The notes under the pieces were generated by a model, which searched no databases, had not been told where the DNA came from, and saw only the letters and a program-made list of their open reading frames with translations. Below, piece after piece: positions 23,901-33,700 of a DNA stretch of 64,000 nt. Every line of letters begins with the position of its first letter. The first letter of the stretch is position 1. The stretch lies in assembly GCA_902583075.1 (NCBI GenBank), contig CACHUN010000002.1, forward strand, positions 89,501-153,500. Reading direction: 5' to 3'. This DNA comes from an uncultured Pelagibacteraceae bacterium. GTDB lineage: Bacteria > Pseudomonadota > Alphaproteobacteria > Pelagibacterales > Pelagibacteraceae. The translations under genes and the position numbers were made by a program.

Positions 23901-25391
23901 GGTTGCTTCTTTAGCATCCTCTGCCATTGGATGCAAAATTAACTCCAAGTCTTCAAGGCTATAACCAAAACAATGTTGTATCTTTTTTAAGTCAGAGCCT
24001 GAAAACTCACTTTTTTCATTTTCTACAGTTAATGATTTATCTAATTCAATTATTTGATTGTTAAAATGTTTGTATTCTTTAGACAAATAATTCTTAATTT
24101 GATTATTTGTATAAACTTTTCCTTTTTCAATTCTAACACCCAAAATTTCTCCTGGTCCTAATCTTCCTTTTGAAATAATTTTCTTCTCATTTAGGTCAAT
24201 CATTCCTGTCTCAGATCCTGCAAATAGAAGTTTATCTCTTGTAATTGTATATCTAAGAGGTCTAAGTCCATTTCTGTCACTACCTACAATAACCCACTCA
24301 TTGTCTGTTGCAGCTACAGCAGCAGGGCCATCCCAAGGTTCCATTGTACTATTTAAAAAGTTAAAAAGTTGTTGATGATCTTTTGGAAGAACTTTACTTT
24401 TTTTTGACCAAGCATCTGGTATTAGCATAAGTTTTGCTAAAGGTGCTGAATGTCCAGAAATATTTAATAATTCAAACACATTATCTAATGATGCAGAATC
24501 AGAATTACCAGCAGGAATAACCGGTTTTAAATTTTCCATATCATCAAACAAAGGACTAAACATTTCCTCTTCGTGAATTCTCATCCAATTAATATTTCCT
24601 TTTAAAGTGTTTATCTCTCCATTGTGAGCAATCGATCTAAAAGGTTGGGCTAAATCCCAACTTGGAGCGGTGTTAGTAGAAAATCTTTGATGGAAAATTG
24701 CATAACGTGAAATGAAACGCTCGTCTTTTAAATCTGGATAAAAATCAGATAAAGACTCCGCTAAAAACATTCCTTTATAAATTATTGATTTCGAGCTGAA
24801 TGAACAAATATAAAAATTGTTTAATTGATTTCTTAATGCTTCTTTTTCAATTTTTCTTCGAGTTTCATAAAGAGCTCTTTCTAAATCTTTACCATGAATT
24901 GACTTATCATTATGAGTAAAAAGAACTTGTGTAATCTCAGGTCTAGTTTGTTCTGCCTTTTCTCCTAAAACAGAAGGATCCACAGGTACTTGTCTCCATC
25001 CGTAAATATTAAAATTCTTTTTTGTTAATTCACTTTCTACAATTGATCTGCATTGCTCTTGTCCCCCAAAGTCATTTCTTGGTAAGAAAATCATTCCCAC
25101 ACATAAATCTGAGTTATCGTGCTCATGACCTGTTATTTCTATTTTTTCTGCAAAGAAATCATTTGGTATTTCAATATGAATGCCTGCTCCGTCTCCAGTT
25201 TTACCGTCTGCATCAATTGCACCTCTATGCCATACAGCTTTTAGAGCCTCGATACCGTATTCGACTACTTTTCTTGATTTTAGACCCTCAGTTGATGCAA
25301 CAAGGCCTACTCCGCATGCATCATGTTCCATAGTTTCACCATAAACATGATTTTTTTTTAAAAGTTTACGATTTTTGTTTTGGATATCCAT
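20895..25391 (-). CDS. gltB: Glutamate synthase (NADPH) large subunit
   Basis: The large GOGAT subunit makes two glutamates from glutamine and 2-oxoglutarate. C26, in HDACGVGLV, should become the N-terminal nucleophile after removal of a 25-residue propeptide. The glutamine amidotransferase domain is followed by the central domain, the FMN-binding barrel with the 3Fe-4S cluster cysteines (CIMVRQCHSNTCPVGVC), and the C-terminal GXGXG beta-helix domain. The 1,498-residue length is standard. It starts at the base where gltD stops, so the two subunits are co-translated. This is the main route of ammonium assimilation together with glutamine synthetase. Confidence 0.97.
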   Translation of the reverse strand: MDIQNKNRKLLKKNHVYGETMEHDACGVGLVASTEGLKSRKVVEYGIEALKAVWHRGAIDADGKTGDGAGIHIEIPNDFFAEKIEITGHEHDNSDLCVGMIFLPRNDFGGQEQCRSIVESELTKKNFNIYGWRQVPVDPSVLGEKAEQTRPEITQVLFTHNDKSIHGKDLERALYETRRKIEKEALRNQLNNFYICSFSSKSIIYKGMFLAESLSDFYPDLKDERFISRYAIFHQRFSTNTAPSWDLAQPFRSIAHNGEINTLKGNINWMRIHEEEMFSPLFDDMENLKPVIPAGNSDSASLDNVFELLNISGHSAPLAKLMLIPDAWSKKSKVLPKDHQQLFNFLNSTMEPWDGPAAVAATDNEWVIVGSDRNGLRPLRYTITRDKLLFAGSETGMIDLNEKKIISKGRLGPGEILGVRIEKGKVYTNNQIKNYLSKEYKHFNNQIIELDKSLTVENEKSEFSGSDLKKIQHCFGYSLEDLELILHPMAEDAKEATGSMGDDTPLAVLSDKYRPLYHYFRQNFSQVTNPPIDSLRENKVMSLKTRFGNLGNILDFSNLTEENIYVLDSPILSNTQFEKFIKYFGDNYKILDCTFNTEQSLEEAIELLKNNSEKAVREGNTQLILSDKNISETKLPMPMLLCIGAINTHLIKLGLRGYASINVQTGDALDTHSFATLIGVGATTVNPYLAFDSLHQRYSKKLFGNFSFDECVTRYIKSVNLGLLKIMSKMGISVLSSYRGGCNFETVGLSRTIVKDYFPGVLSKISGIGLTGIEKKIRSIHKDAFDIHSNILPIGGIYRYRKNGETHQYQGKLIHLLQAAVGSNSYETYKKYTKGIYGLKPISLRDLIDFKNQEAIDIDQVEPITEIMKRFGSGSMSHGALSKEAHETLAMGMNRIKGASCSGEGGEDEERFKVLDNGDSANSRVKQIASARFGVTINYLNNCNEIEIKIAQGAKPGEGGQLPGFKVTEEIARLRHSTPGVTLISPPPHHDIYSIEDLAQLIYDLKQINPKARVGVKLVASSGIGTIAAGVAKAKADIILISGHNGGTGATPQTSVKYVGIPWEMGLTEANQVLTLNKLRHLVTLRTDGGIKTGRDVVIAAMMGAEEFGVATTALVAMGCIMVRQCHSNTCPVGVCTQDDELRKKFTGTPDKIVNLFSFIAQEVREILSSLGFKNLNEVIGRTDLLRQVSKGSPNLDDLDLNPLFVQADPGTNKRYCETPIINEVPDTLDQKIWPEIESLINRKLPLENVYSIENTDRAVGTRISYNLYKKFGNNKLGENTFAINFKGSAGQSFGAFGVKGLKLILKGDANDYVAKGLSGASIVIKLRDESNLISNENTIIGNTVLYGATSGYLFAAGQAGERFAVRNSGATAVIEGCDSNGCEYMTGGSIVILGEVGDNFGAGMTGGMAFIYDPKSQFAKKANPETIVWQTPETEYWKTYLKDLVLKHYEETNSNLSAQIIENFDDEIKNFLQVCPKEMLNKLENPITNKSLVGKAS

Positions 25392-26824
25392 TATGCAACC
25401 TTCATTTTTTGTTTTGATTGAAGATAGCTTTCAATTGAAGTCGCAGCATCTCTACCATCTTTAATAGCCCATACAACTAATGAGGCTCCTCTTACTATAT
25501 CTCCAGCCGCAAACACACCTGGTATACTAGTTTCTAAGGTATCAAAGTCAGCTTTTATTGTTCCCCACTGTGAAACTTGTAATCTAGGTTCCTGAAATAG
25601 AACTGGTAAATCCTCTGGATCAAAACCTAAAGATTTAATCACGAGATCAGCATTAATTTCAAATTCTGAGTTTTCCTCTACAACAGGTCTTCTTCTACCA
25701 CTTTCATCTGGATCAGTTAATTTCATTTTATCTACAATAATACTATTTACTTTATTAGTTCCTTTAAACTCTTTTGGATTACTTAACCAAATAAATTCTA
25801 CACCTTCCTCTTCAGCATTACCTACTTCTCTCGCAGATCCAGGCATATTTTCTCTATCTCTTCTGTAAAGACATTTTACAGATTTAGCTTTTTGTCTTAC
25901 TGAGGTTCTTACACAGTCCATTGCAGTATCTCCACCACCAATTACTACTACATCTTTACCTTCAGCATTTAATATTCCGTTATCAAACATTTCGACTTTA
26001 TCGCCTAAGCCTTTTTTATTTGAAGCTGTTAAGAATTCCATTGCAGGAAAAATATTACTTAGATCATTTCCAGGTAATTTAACCTCTCTTGCTTTGTAAA
26101 CACCTGTTGAAATTAATAAGGCATCATGTTTTGATTGTAATTCTTTCAATGTAGAATCTTTACCAACTTCAAAATTATGAACAAATTTTATTCCACCCTC
26201 TTTTAAAAGTTTAATTCTTCTCTCAACTACATGTTTTTCTAATTTAAAATTTGGTATTCCATATATTAGCAACCCTCCTGCTCTGTCATATCGATCATAA
26301 ATTGTTATTTGGTATCCTTTTTTTCGTAATTCTTCACCACAAGCTAATCCTGCGGGACCTGCTCCAATAATTCCAACACTTTGTTCATTTTCAATTTTTA
26401 CATTTATTGGTTTTACCCAGCCATTTTCCCACGCTTTATCTGTTAAATATTTTTCAACTGAACCAATTGTTACTGTTCCATGTCCCGATTGCTCAATTAC
26501 ACAGTTTCCTTCACATAACCTATCCTGTGGGCATATTCTTCCACAAACTTCCGGCATATTATTGGTACTTTGGGACAGATGGTAAGCTTCTTCATATCTT
26601 CCCTCAGCAGTTAACTTTAACCAATCAGGTATATTGTTACTTAATGGACAGTGAACCTGACAAAAAGGAACACCGCACTGTGAACACCTACTCGATTGTT
26701 CTTTAGCTTTTTCATGAATAAACTCTTGATAAATCTCTCCAAAATCCTCTTTTCTCTGGGATTTATCTCTTTTAGGTGGATTTTGTTGACCTATATCCAC
26801 AAACTTAAGCATTTTATTTGTCAT
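25391..26824 (-). CDS. gltD: Glutamate synthase (NADPH) small subunit
   Basis: The product passes electrons from NADPH through FAD and two 4Fe-4S clusters to GltB. The N-terminal cluster cysteines are in CSQCGVPFCQVHCPL and CGRICPQDRLCEGNC. FAD-binding GAGPAGLACGEELR and NADPH-binding GGGDTAMDCVR dinucleotide folds follow, and the tail has the FAAGDIVRGASLVVWAI segment. The reading frame continues to an ATG at 26851; the start at 26824 is preferred because the extra residues look non-conserved. It is the first gene of the gltDB operon, downstream of the 26931-26949 dyad. Confidence 0.95.
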   Translation of the reverse strand: MTNKMLKFVDIGQQNPPKRDKSQRKEDFGEIYQEFIHEKAKEQSSRCSQCGVPFCQVHCPLSNNIPDWLKLTAEGRYEEAYHLSQSTNNMPEVCGRICPQDRLCEGNCVIEQSGHGTVTIGSVEKYLTDKAWENGWVKPINVKIENEQSVGIIGAGPAGLACGEELRKKGYQITIYDRYDRAGGLLIYGIPNFKLEKHVVERRIKLLKEGGIKFVHNFEVGKDSTLKELQSKHDALLISTGVYKAREVKLPGNDLSNIFPAMEFLTASNKKGLGDKVEMFDNGILNAEGKDVVVIGGGDTAMDCVRTSVRQKAKSVKCLYRRDRENMPGSAREVGNAEEEGVEFIWLSNPKEFKGTNKVNSIIVDKMKLTDPDESGRRRPVVEENSEFEINADLVIKSLGFDPEDLPVLFQEPRLQVSQWGTIKADFDTLETSIPGVFAAGDIVRGASLVVWAIKDGRDAATSIESYLQSKQKMKVA

Positions 26825-26930
26825 TTGAGTCGGTTTATACAACAGGAGCATGGATCGTTAAAGTATTACTAGGTAATATATACTGACATATATTTTCGAA
26901 AAACATTGATTTTTCATCATTTTCTATTTT

Positions 26931-26949
26931 ATGCATAGTTAATATGCAT
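26931..26949. promoter_or_regulatory. Perfect dyad ATGCATA-N5-TATGCAT in the gltD/uppP divergent promoter
   Basis: The 19-base perfect inverted repeat has 7-base arms and a 5-base spacer (GTTAA on the plus strand). Its inner 17 bases have the TGCAYN-N5-NRTGCA layout of NtrC-family sites, with C to T changes in the arms. It lies about 107 bases from the gltD start and 54 from the uppP start in a 178-base gap between divergent genes. A response-regulator operator for ammonium assimilation is inferred. The bound protein is unknown; NtrX is the first guess because SAR11 genomes are known for the NtrY/NtrX pair. Confidence 0.45.
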
Positions 26950-27002
26950 TTAAATGATTGCCTTATTTAGGGAATCTTTTAACTATCTAATGAAAGTCCT
27001 TA

Positions 27003-27770
27003 ATGATTTCAAAATATATAGAAGCATCAATTTTAGCGTTTGTACAAGGTTTTTCGGAATTTATACCGGTAAGTTCCTCTGCCCACCTTATAATAATATC
27101 AAAAATATCGAACTTTAGTATTAGTTCGCTTCAACTTGATATCAGTCTTCACTTAGGTTCCCTTTTGGGAATTATTTTTTATTTTAGAAAGGATTTAGTA
27201 AATATTTTAAGAAATAAGTCTTTATTATTACTTATAATTTTAGGTTCTTTTCCATTGGTTATTGTTGGTTATTTTATTTATACATCAGGGCTAATTGAAA
27301 ATTTAAGAAATTTGAAAGTTATAGCATGGACAACTTTGGTATTTGGTATTTTATTATTTATTGCAGACCGATCTAGTATAAAAAATAAAATTGATACCAG
27401 TTTAAGTTTCAAAAATATTTTAATTATCGGTATTTTTCAGATTCTATCTATCATACCTGGCGTAAGCAGATCAGGTATAATAATTACAGCTTCAAGGTTT
27501 TTAAATTTTGATAGAGTAGATTCTTCAAAAATATCTTTTTACTTATCAATACCTGCGTTAGCAGGAGCAAGTATACTTAGTTTAAAAGATGTGGTAAATA
27601 CAAACATTGATTTGAACATATTATTTTTATATTCAATAATATTTTCATTTATAGTTTCTTATTTAACAATCAAATATTTTTTAATTTATGTTAAAAATTT
27701 TAATTTAAATATTTTTGTTTATTACAGAACTTTTATTGCTTTAATTCTTTTTGTAATTGCTTATAGCTAA
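27003..27770 (+). CDS. uppP: Undecaprenyl-diphosphatase
   Basis: This integral membrane enzyme dephosphorylates undecaprenyl diphosphate to recycle the carrier lipid for peptidoglycan and surface glycans. Both diagnostic motifs are present: GFSEFIPVSSSAHL near the N-terminus and PGVSRSG in the second half, which supply the catalytic Glu, Ser and Arg. Seven or more membrane segments cover most of the 255 residues. It is divergent from gltD and overlaps the DMT transporter by 4 bases convergently. Confidence 0.95.
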   Translation: MISKYIEASILAFVQGFSEFIPVSSSAHLIIISKISNFSISSLQLDISLHLGSLLGIIFYFRKDLVNILRNKSLLLLIILGSFPLVIVGYFIYTSGLIENLRNLKVIAWTTLVFGILLFIADRSSIKNKIDTSLSFKNILIIGIFQILSIIPGVSRSGIIITASRFLNFDRVDSSKISFYLSIPALAGASILSLKDVVNTNIDLNILFLYSIIFSFIVSYLTIKYFLIYVKNFNLNIFVYYRTFIALILFVIAYS

Positions 27771-28651
27771 TTTTTAGTACTAGGTGAAATTTGAGAAGAA
27801 ATAACTGCAATCAATATTAATAAACAGCCAATCATATTATTTGTACTTAGAAATTGATTAAGAATAATCCAGCCTGCTACAGCTGCAAATACTCCCTCGA
27901 GAGAATAAATAATTGCTGCTGGTGCCTCTTCTATGTTTTTTTGAGCATACATTTGTAATGTAAAGGCTATACCGCCTGATAATGCTCCTGCGTAAAGAAT
28001 AGAACTACTTTCCATTAATATTTTTGAAATATTTATTTCTTCAAAAATAAAAGAAAAGATTAATGAAAGTGTTGCAACAAATAATGCTTGAAGTGCTGCA
28101 TAAAACATTGGGATATCAAATTCTTCCATGAACTTACCTGCAAAAATTATATGCAAAGCCCAAAACACAGAGCACAATATAACTAGACCATCACCTAACA
28201 TTATTTCTGAGTTTGAAAAATCACTTAGAAGGTATACACCAAGAACACAAAGACAAATGGCTGGCCATATACTCCAATGAACTTTTTTAGCGTAGATAAA
28301 AAATAACAAAATTGGAACTATTGGTACGTAAAACACTGTAAAAAAAGCAGCATTTGCAATATTTGTATATTGGAGAGCAGCTTGTTGTAAAAAAGTTCCC
28401 AAAAACAGGGATACTCCCATGAAAACTAAATATTTTATAAAAAGTTTTGATTTTGAAAATATTTCTAGTTTAATTTTCTTTCTCTCAAATAATAAGGCAA
28501 GTGGTAATATTGTAAAAAAGCCAACAATAAATCTTGCTGAATTAAAAGTTAATGGACCGATATTATCCATACCTGTATCTTGAGCGATGAAAGCTGTTCC
28601 CCAAATAAAAGTTGTGATTAGTGCGCAGACCATTGAAAGGGATTTTGTCAT
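27767..28651 (-). CDS. DMT (EamA) family permease
   Basis: The 294-residue product has ten predicted membrane segments in two EamA repeats; the N-terminal repeat begins TFIWGTAFIAQDTG and the second has the conserved EGVFAAVAGWIIL segment. Family members export or import amino acids, nucleosides and other small metabolites, so the substrate cannot be named. It is followed upstream on the same strand by the dioxygenase gene across 26 bases, and the two may form a unit. Confidence 0.9.
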   Translation of the reverse strand: MTKSLSMVCALITTFIWGTAFIAQDTGMDNIGPLTFNSARFIVGFFTILPLALLFERKKIKLEIFSKSKLFIKYLVFMGVSLFLGTFLQQAALQYTNIANAAFFTVFYVPIVPILLFFIYAKKVHWSIWPAICLCVLGVYLLSDFSNSEIMLGDGLVILCSVFWALHIIFAGKFMEEFDIPMFYAALQALFVATLSLIFSFIFEEINISKILMESSSILYAGALSGGIAFTLQMYAQKNIEEAPAAIIYSLEGVFAAVAGWIILNQFLSTNNMIGCLLILIAVISSQISPSTKN

Positions 28652-28677
28652 TATACTTAATTAGATAATTTTATTAA

Positions 28678-29778
28678 TTAATTTATTCCGTTTAACTTGC
28701 AAGAGCTGTCAAAATCCTCTTTGTTAATATAACATCCAGACATTTTTCTAACTCCGTTAAACGATCCTCTACCATGAAGTATTCGCCAATTATTAAATAT
28801 TAGAAGTTCTCCAGGTTTTAGTATGTGTCGCCACTGATAATCTTTATTGTTAGCAATAAGATCAAATTTTTTAATCGCTTCATAAAACTTTAATGTTAAA
28901 TCTTTTTCAAATCTAAATGGTGCTCGATCATAATTATTAAAACTAACTTGAACTATTTCATTATTTTCATTTAAATTAAATATTGGTCTTTCAGCCTCAA
29001 GGTAAACACCATCACCGATATAATTTCCCTTAACATTTATTTTTGTCATTAATTCATACATCGGCTGGTTTTCTTTTTTTATTATTTCTGCTATTTTTAA
29101 TCCATCAACCATAATCGATTCACCACCTCTAGCATTATATTCAGTACATAGTAATAATTGTAATCCTGGAGCGTCATTACTATATGTTGAGTCTGTATGA
29201 GGTCTTAGTTCTTCTTGAGTGTATGCGCTATCAGCTTTATTTTCATCTGACTCAAAACTCCATAGTCCTCCAAATATAGAGTTTCTTACATAACCAATTC
29301 TATTTGCAATTGTTTCAACAGACTTTAAATTGGTTTCACAATTTTTAATTACTGAAAATCCATAGTCATGAATATTTTTCAAAAAATTTTTAAATCCTTC
29401 ATTTGATAAAATTGAATTATAATCTAAAAAAATTTCTTCTTTTATTTCACAAGCTTTCCAGATTTTTAAATTAGATTTTACTTCTTTTTTCTTTTTTATT
29501 TTATTATTAGTTAGAAATTCAGATGAATATTTAACTGGTTTTTCTAAATCAGGCCATGAGAGACACAAATATTTTCCATTTTCAATTATTTCTGCCTTTT
29601 TAACTTTTAAATTTATATCTAAAGCTGCCGTATATGTTTTCCTTTGGCTAGACCTTTTATCCCAATTTTGCTCATCCTTTGCATGATCTCTTAGCCAAAT
29701 ATTAGGAAAAATTTCAGAATTTTCTCCATTAAAGTGGACGTGCACATCATGTGCTAGTATTTCAATTTTAGTAATCAT
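28678..29778 (-). CDS. Gamma-butyrobetaine dioxygenase-like TauD-family Fe(II)/2-oxoglutarate dioxygenase
   Basis: The layout matches gamma-butyrobetaine and trimethyllysine hydroxylases: an N-terminal domain opening with IWLRDHAKDEQ, then a double-stranded beta-helix domain with the Fe(II) ligands His-x-Asp in RPHTDSTY and a distal His in LHGRGSF, and 2-oxoglutarate-binding Arg nearby. It would hydroxylate a quaternary amine such as gamma-butyrobetaine (carnitine pathway). The N-terminal domain normally binds zinc through CPCxxC cysteines after WLRD; these are absent here. Substrate is inferred. Its stop-side neighbour is a DMT permease and it overlaps the E2 gene by 4 bases. Confidence 0.8.
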   Translation of the reverse strand: MITKIEILAHDVHVHFNGENSEIFPNIWLRDHAKDEQNWDKRSSQRKTYTAALDINLKVKKAEIIENGKYLCLSWPDLEKPVKYSSEFLTNNKIKKKKEVKSNLKIWKACEIKEEIFLDYNSILSNEGFKNFLKNIHDYGFSVIKNCETNLKSVETIANRIGYVRNSIFGGLWSFESDENKADSAYTQEELRPHTDSTYSNDAPGLQLLLCTEYNARGGESIMVDGLKIAEIIKKENQPMYELMTKINVKGNYIGDGVYLEAERPIFNLNENNEIVQVSFNNYDRAPFRFEKDLTLKFYEAIKKFDLIANNKDYQWRHILKPGELLIFNNWRILHGRGSFNGVRKMSGCYINKEDFDSSCKLNGIN

Positions 29779-30701
29779 TTACTCAAGTTATATGCAAAAT
29801 TTGACCCAATATTATCTTTTAATTCGTTATTAAACTTCGCAGCCTCAGCACCATCTATAATTCTGTGATCATATGAGAGAGATAGTGGAAGCATGGTTCT
29901 TGGAACAAATTTACCATCAATAAATACCTGTTTTTTATAACTTCTACCAACGCCAAGTATAGCAACTTCTGGAAAGTTAATTATTGGTGTAAAAAACGAA
30001 CCACCTATGCCACCTAAGCTTGTGATAGTCATTGATCCTCCAAAGAACTCTTTTTTATCAATTTTTAAATTTCTACAATCATCACTTACTTTTTTTAATT
30101 CCTCACTTATCTGATTGATATCTTTTTGATTAGCATCTCTAATTTTAGGAACCATAAGTCCATGTTGAGTATCAACTGCAATACCTACATGAAAATACTT
30201 TTTAAAAGTAATTTTTCCATTTTCAATATCATCAATTGATGAATTAAATGATGGAAATTTTTTTAGTGAAAGTACCAATGCTTTTATAATAAATGCAAGA
30301 GGAGTAATTTTTATTCTTTCACCTGTATAATTATCTTTTATTGAGCTTCTAAATTCTTCCATTTCTGTAATATCAGCTTCATCATGGTTAGTTACATGTG
30401 GAATGTTTGTCCACGAATTTACAAGATGTGGAGCTGCAATTTTTTTTACTCTAGGAATATCTTTAATTTCAACTTCCCCAAAATCTGAATGTTGATATTC
30501 CCTTTTAATAATTTTTTCTTTTTGTCTTTCACTATTATTTTGAGGATGATTGATTCTTGATGAGACAAAGTCTTTTAAATCTTTTTCAACAACCCTACCT
30601 GATCTCTCTGTTCCCTTAACATTATTTATATCTACTCCAAGGTCTCTTGCAAATTTTCTAACTTTTGGACTTGCGGATATTTTATTTGATTGATCAGACA
30701 T
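29775..30701 (-). CDS. aceF: Pyruvate dehydrogenase E2 (dihydrolipoamide acetyltransferase) without a lipoyl domain
   Basis: The 308-residue protein opens with a peripheral-subunit-binding domain at about residues 9-45 (ASPKVRKFARDLGVD, GRVVEKDL), then a short linker and the acyltransferase core with the active-site DHRxxDG motif containing H279. An E2 normally starts with one to three lipoyl domains; none is present here. The upstream E1 gene carries one instead. The ATG follows the aceE stop codon with no spacer, so the genes are coupled. It should form the core of the complex that makes acetyl-CoA from pyruvate. Confidence 0.92.
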   Translation of the reverse strand: MSDQSNKISASPKVRKFARDLGVDINNVKGTERSGRVVEKDLKDFVSSRINHPQNNSERQKEKIIKREYQHSDFGEVEIKDIPRVKKIAAPHLVNSWTNIPHVTNHDEADITEMEEFRSSIKDNYTGERIKITPLAFIIKALVLSLKKFPSFNSSIDDIENGKITFKKYFHVGIAVDTQHGLMVPKIRDANQKDINQISEELKKVSDDCRNLKIDKKEFFGGSMTITSLGGIGGSFFTPIINFPEVAILGVGRSYKKQVFIDGKFVPRTMLPLSLSYDHRIIDGAEAAKFNNELKDNIGSNFAYNLSK

Positions 30702-33700
30702 TTACATTTTTGTTGGCATGGGTTTATTTTTATCAATTTTATACTTTTTGAATGCATCTTCAGCATACTTTGATGCAACAAGCTGTTCATTGGCTAAGAC
30801 GCTAAGGCTATAAGCAACTATGTGTTCTTTATCTACTTCAAAAAAATTTCTTAAGTTTTTTCTTGTATCACTTCTTCCATATCCATCCGTACCTAATGAA
30901 TAAAAACTCTTTTTTGTAAAAGGTCTAATTTGATCAGCATTTATTCTCATATAGTCAGTAGCTGTAAGTATCGGACCTTGTTGTTTTCCTAAACATTCCT
31001 CTACATATGATTTTTTGTTTATTTCAGCAGGATTTAGAAGGTTAAATCTTTCAACTTCCATTCCATTTTTTCTTAACTCATTAAAACTAGTAACGCTCCA
31101 AACTTCACTATCGACCTGATATTCTTTTTTAAGAATTTCTGATGCTGCCATCATTTCTCTTAGTATTGTTCCAGAGCCTAATAATTGAATTTTTGCATCT
31201 TTAGAACCTGATGTTTCTCTAATTTTGTACATTCCCTTAAGAATTCCATCCTCAGAATCATCTGGCATTTCAGGATGAGAGTAATTTTCATTCATGGTTG
31301 TAATATAATAAAAAATATTTTCATTTTTTTCGTGCATCCTTCTTAAACCTTCTCTGAAAATCACAGCTAATTCATAATGGAATGTTGGATCATAAGAAAT
31401 ACAGTTTGGAATTGTTGATGCTAACAAATGACTATGGCCATCTTGGTGTTGAAGACCTTCCCCTGCTAGTGTTGTTCTTCCTGCAGTCGCACCAATTAAA
31501 AAACCTCTCGCTTGACTATCTCCTGCAGCCCAAGCAAAATCTCCAATTCTTTGAAAGCCAAACATAGAATAGAAAAGATAAATTGGTATCATTTCAATAT
31601 CATGATTTGTATATGCTGTTCCTGCTGCTATCCAAGATGACATAGAACCTGCTTCAGTAATACCTTCTTCTAATACCTGACCACTTTTTTCTTCTCTATA
31701 GGATGAAAGTTGTGCTGAGTCCTCTGGCTCATATTTTTGACCTTCGTGAGCGTAAATACCTATTTTTTGAAAGAAACCCTCCATTCCAAATGTTCTGGCT
31801 TCATCGGGAATTATTGGAACTAATTTTGGTGCAACATTTTTATCTCTCAAAAGATTAGTTAACATTCTTACTAATGCCATTGTTGTAGACATTTCTTTTT
31901 CGCCAGTAGACTTTTTCATAAAATCAAAAATATCTTTAACTGGGGCTTTAATCGGTTTCGAATATGATGTTCTCTCTGGTATAAATCCGCCAAGTTCTAA
32001 TCTTCTTTTTTTTAAGTATTTAATTTCTTCAGAGTTTTCATCTGGCTTAAAATATTCAATATTTTTGACTTGAGAATCTGTTAAAGGAACATCAAACCTA
32101 TCCCTGTAATACATTAAATCATCAACATCCAATTTCTTTTGTTGGTGAGTAGTGTTTACACTTTCACCACTTTTACCCATACCATAGCCTTTTATAGTTT
32201 TGGCTATTATGACTGTGGGGCTTCCTTTGTGATTGACCGCTTTATCGTATGCAGCATAAACTTTATGAGGATCATGGCCTCCTCTATTAAGCCTCCAAAT
32301 ATCAGTATCTGACATTGATGAAACTAATTCTGTTGTTTCAGGATATTTACCAAAAAACTTTTCTCTCACATACAATCCATTTCTTGCTTTAAAAGCTTGA
32401 TATTCACCATCTACGGTCTCATTCATGATTTTTACTAAATGTCCTGTCTTATCATTTGCTAAAAGTGAGTCCCAATAAGATCCCCAAATAACTTTCAAAA
32501 CGTTCCAGCCACCTCCTCTAAAAATACCCTCTAATTCTTGAATTATTTTTCCATTTCCTCTTACTGGACCGTCTAATCTTTGTAAGTTGCAGTTTACAAC
32601 AAATATTAAATTATCTAAATTTTCACGCGCCGCTAAACCAATTGCTCCAAGTGACTCTGGTTCATCCATTTCTCCATCTCCAAGAAAAGCCCAAACTTTT
32701 CTTCCCTCATCTTTAATTAATCCTCTATTGATTAGGTATTTCATAAATCTTGCTTGATATATTGCTAACATTGGACCAATACCCATTGAAACTGTTGGAA
32801 ACTGCCAAAATTTTGGCATTAGCCAAGGATGAGGATAAGATGAAAGTCCACCAGTTTGTACTTCTTGTCTAAATCTATCTAACTGCTTTTCATTTAGTCT
32901 TCCCTCAAGAAAAGCTCTTGCATACATTCCTGGTGCACTATGACCTTGAAAATATACTAGATCACCTCCGAATTTATTATTTTTTGCTCGCCAAAAATGG
33001 TTCATACCAACATCATATAATGTTGCAGCTGATGCAAATGTTCCTATGTGACCGCCAAGTTCAGGATGTTTTTTATTTGCTCTTACTACCATTGCAGCAG
33101 CATTCCATCTAATTAATGATCTTAACTTACGTTCTATGTTTTGGTCTCCAGGTGATCTTTTTTCTTCTTCAGGTGGTATCGTATTAACGTAAGGAGTAGT
33201 TTGAGTATGAGGAATTTTAGATCCAGCTTTATAAGATTGATCAATTAATTGTTTAATTAAAAAATGAGCTCTTTCAGAACCATCATTTTGCAAAACTGCA
33301 CTTAAGGAGTCTAACCACTCTTTAGTTTCGACAGGATCAATATCGTCGTTACTACTAACCATTTTAACTTCATTAATCAATCTTGTTTGCTTGATTTGTG
33401 TTGGCTCTATAACTTCTGTTTCAACTTTTGTGTCAGATTTTGTGGCAGTTTCTGCTTCCTCTATTAATTTCTCTGTTGAAGGTGGAATTTTTTCGTCTAA
33501 AGTTTTACTAATTTTCTCATGTTCATCTTTATTTTCTGAAGATAGAGTTAATATTAAATCACCTTTAGAAACTTTGTCACCAATTTTCACATTTATATTT
33601 TCAATTGTGCCTTCATAATTGGATGGTACTTCAACACTTGATTTATCACTTTCTAAAGTTACAACAGGGTCATTTTTATTGATTTTATCCCCTTTTTTTA

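Noticed and set aside
25022..25333. 103-residue plus-strand ORF inside gltB
   Set aside because: It is fully antisense to the conserved amidotransferase domain of gltB, has a composition expected from the reverse frame and no supporting signals.
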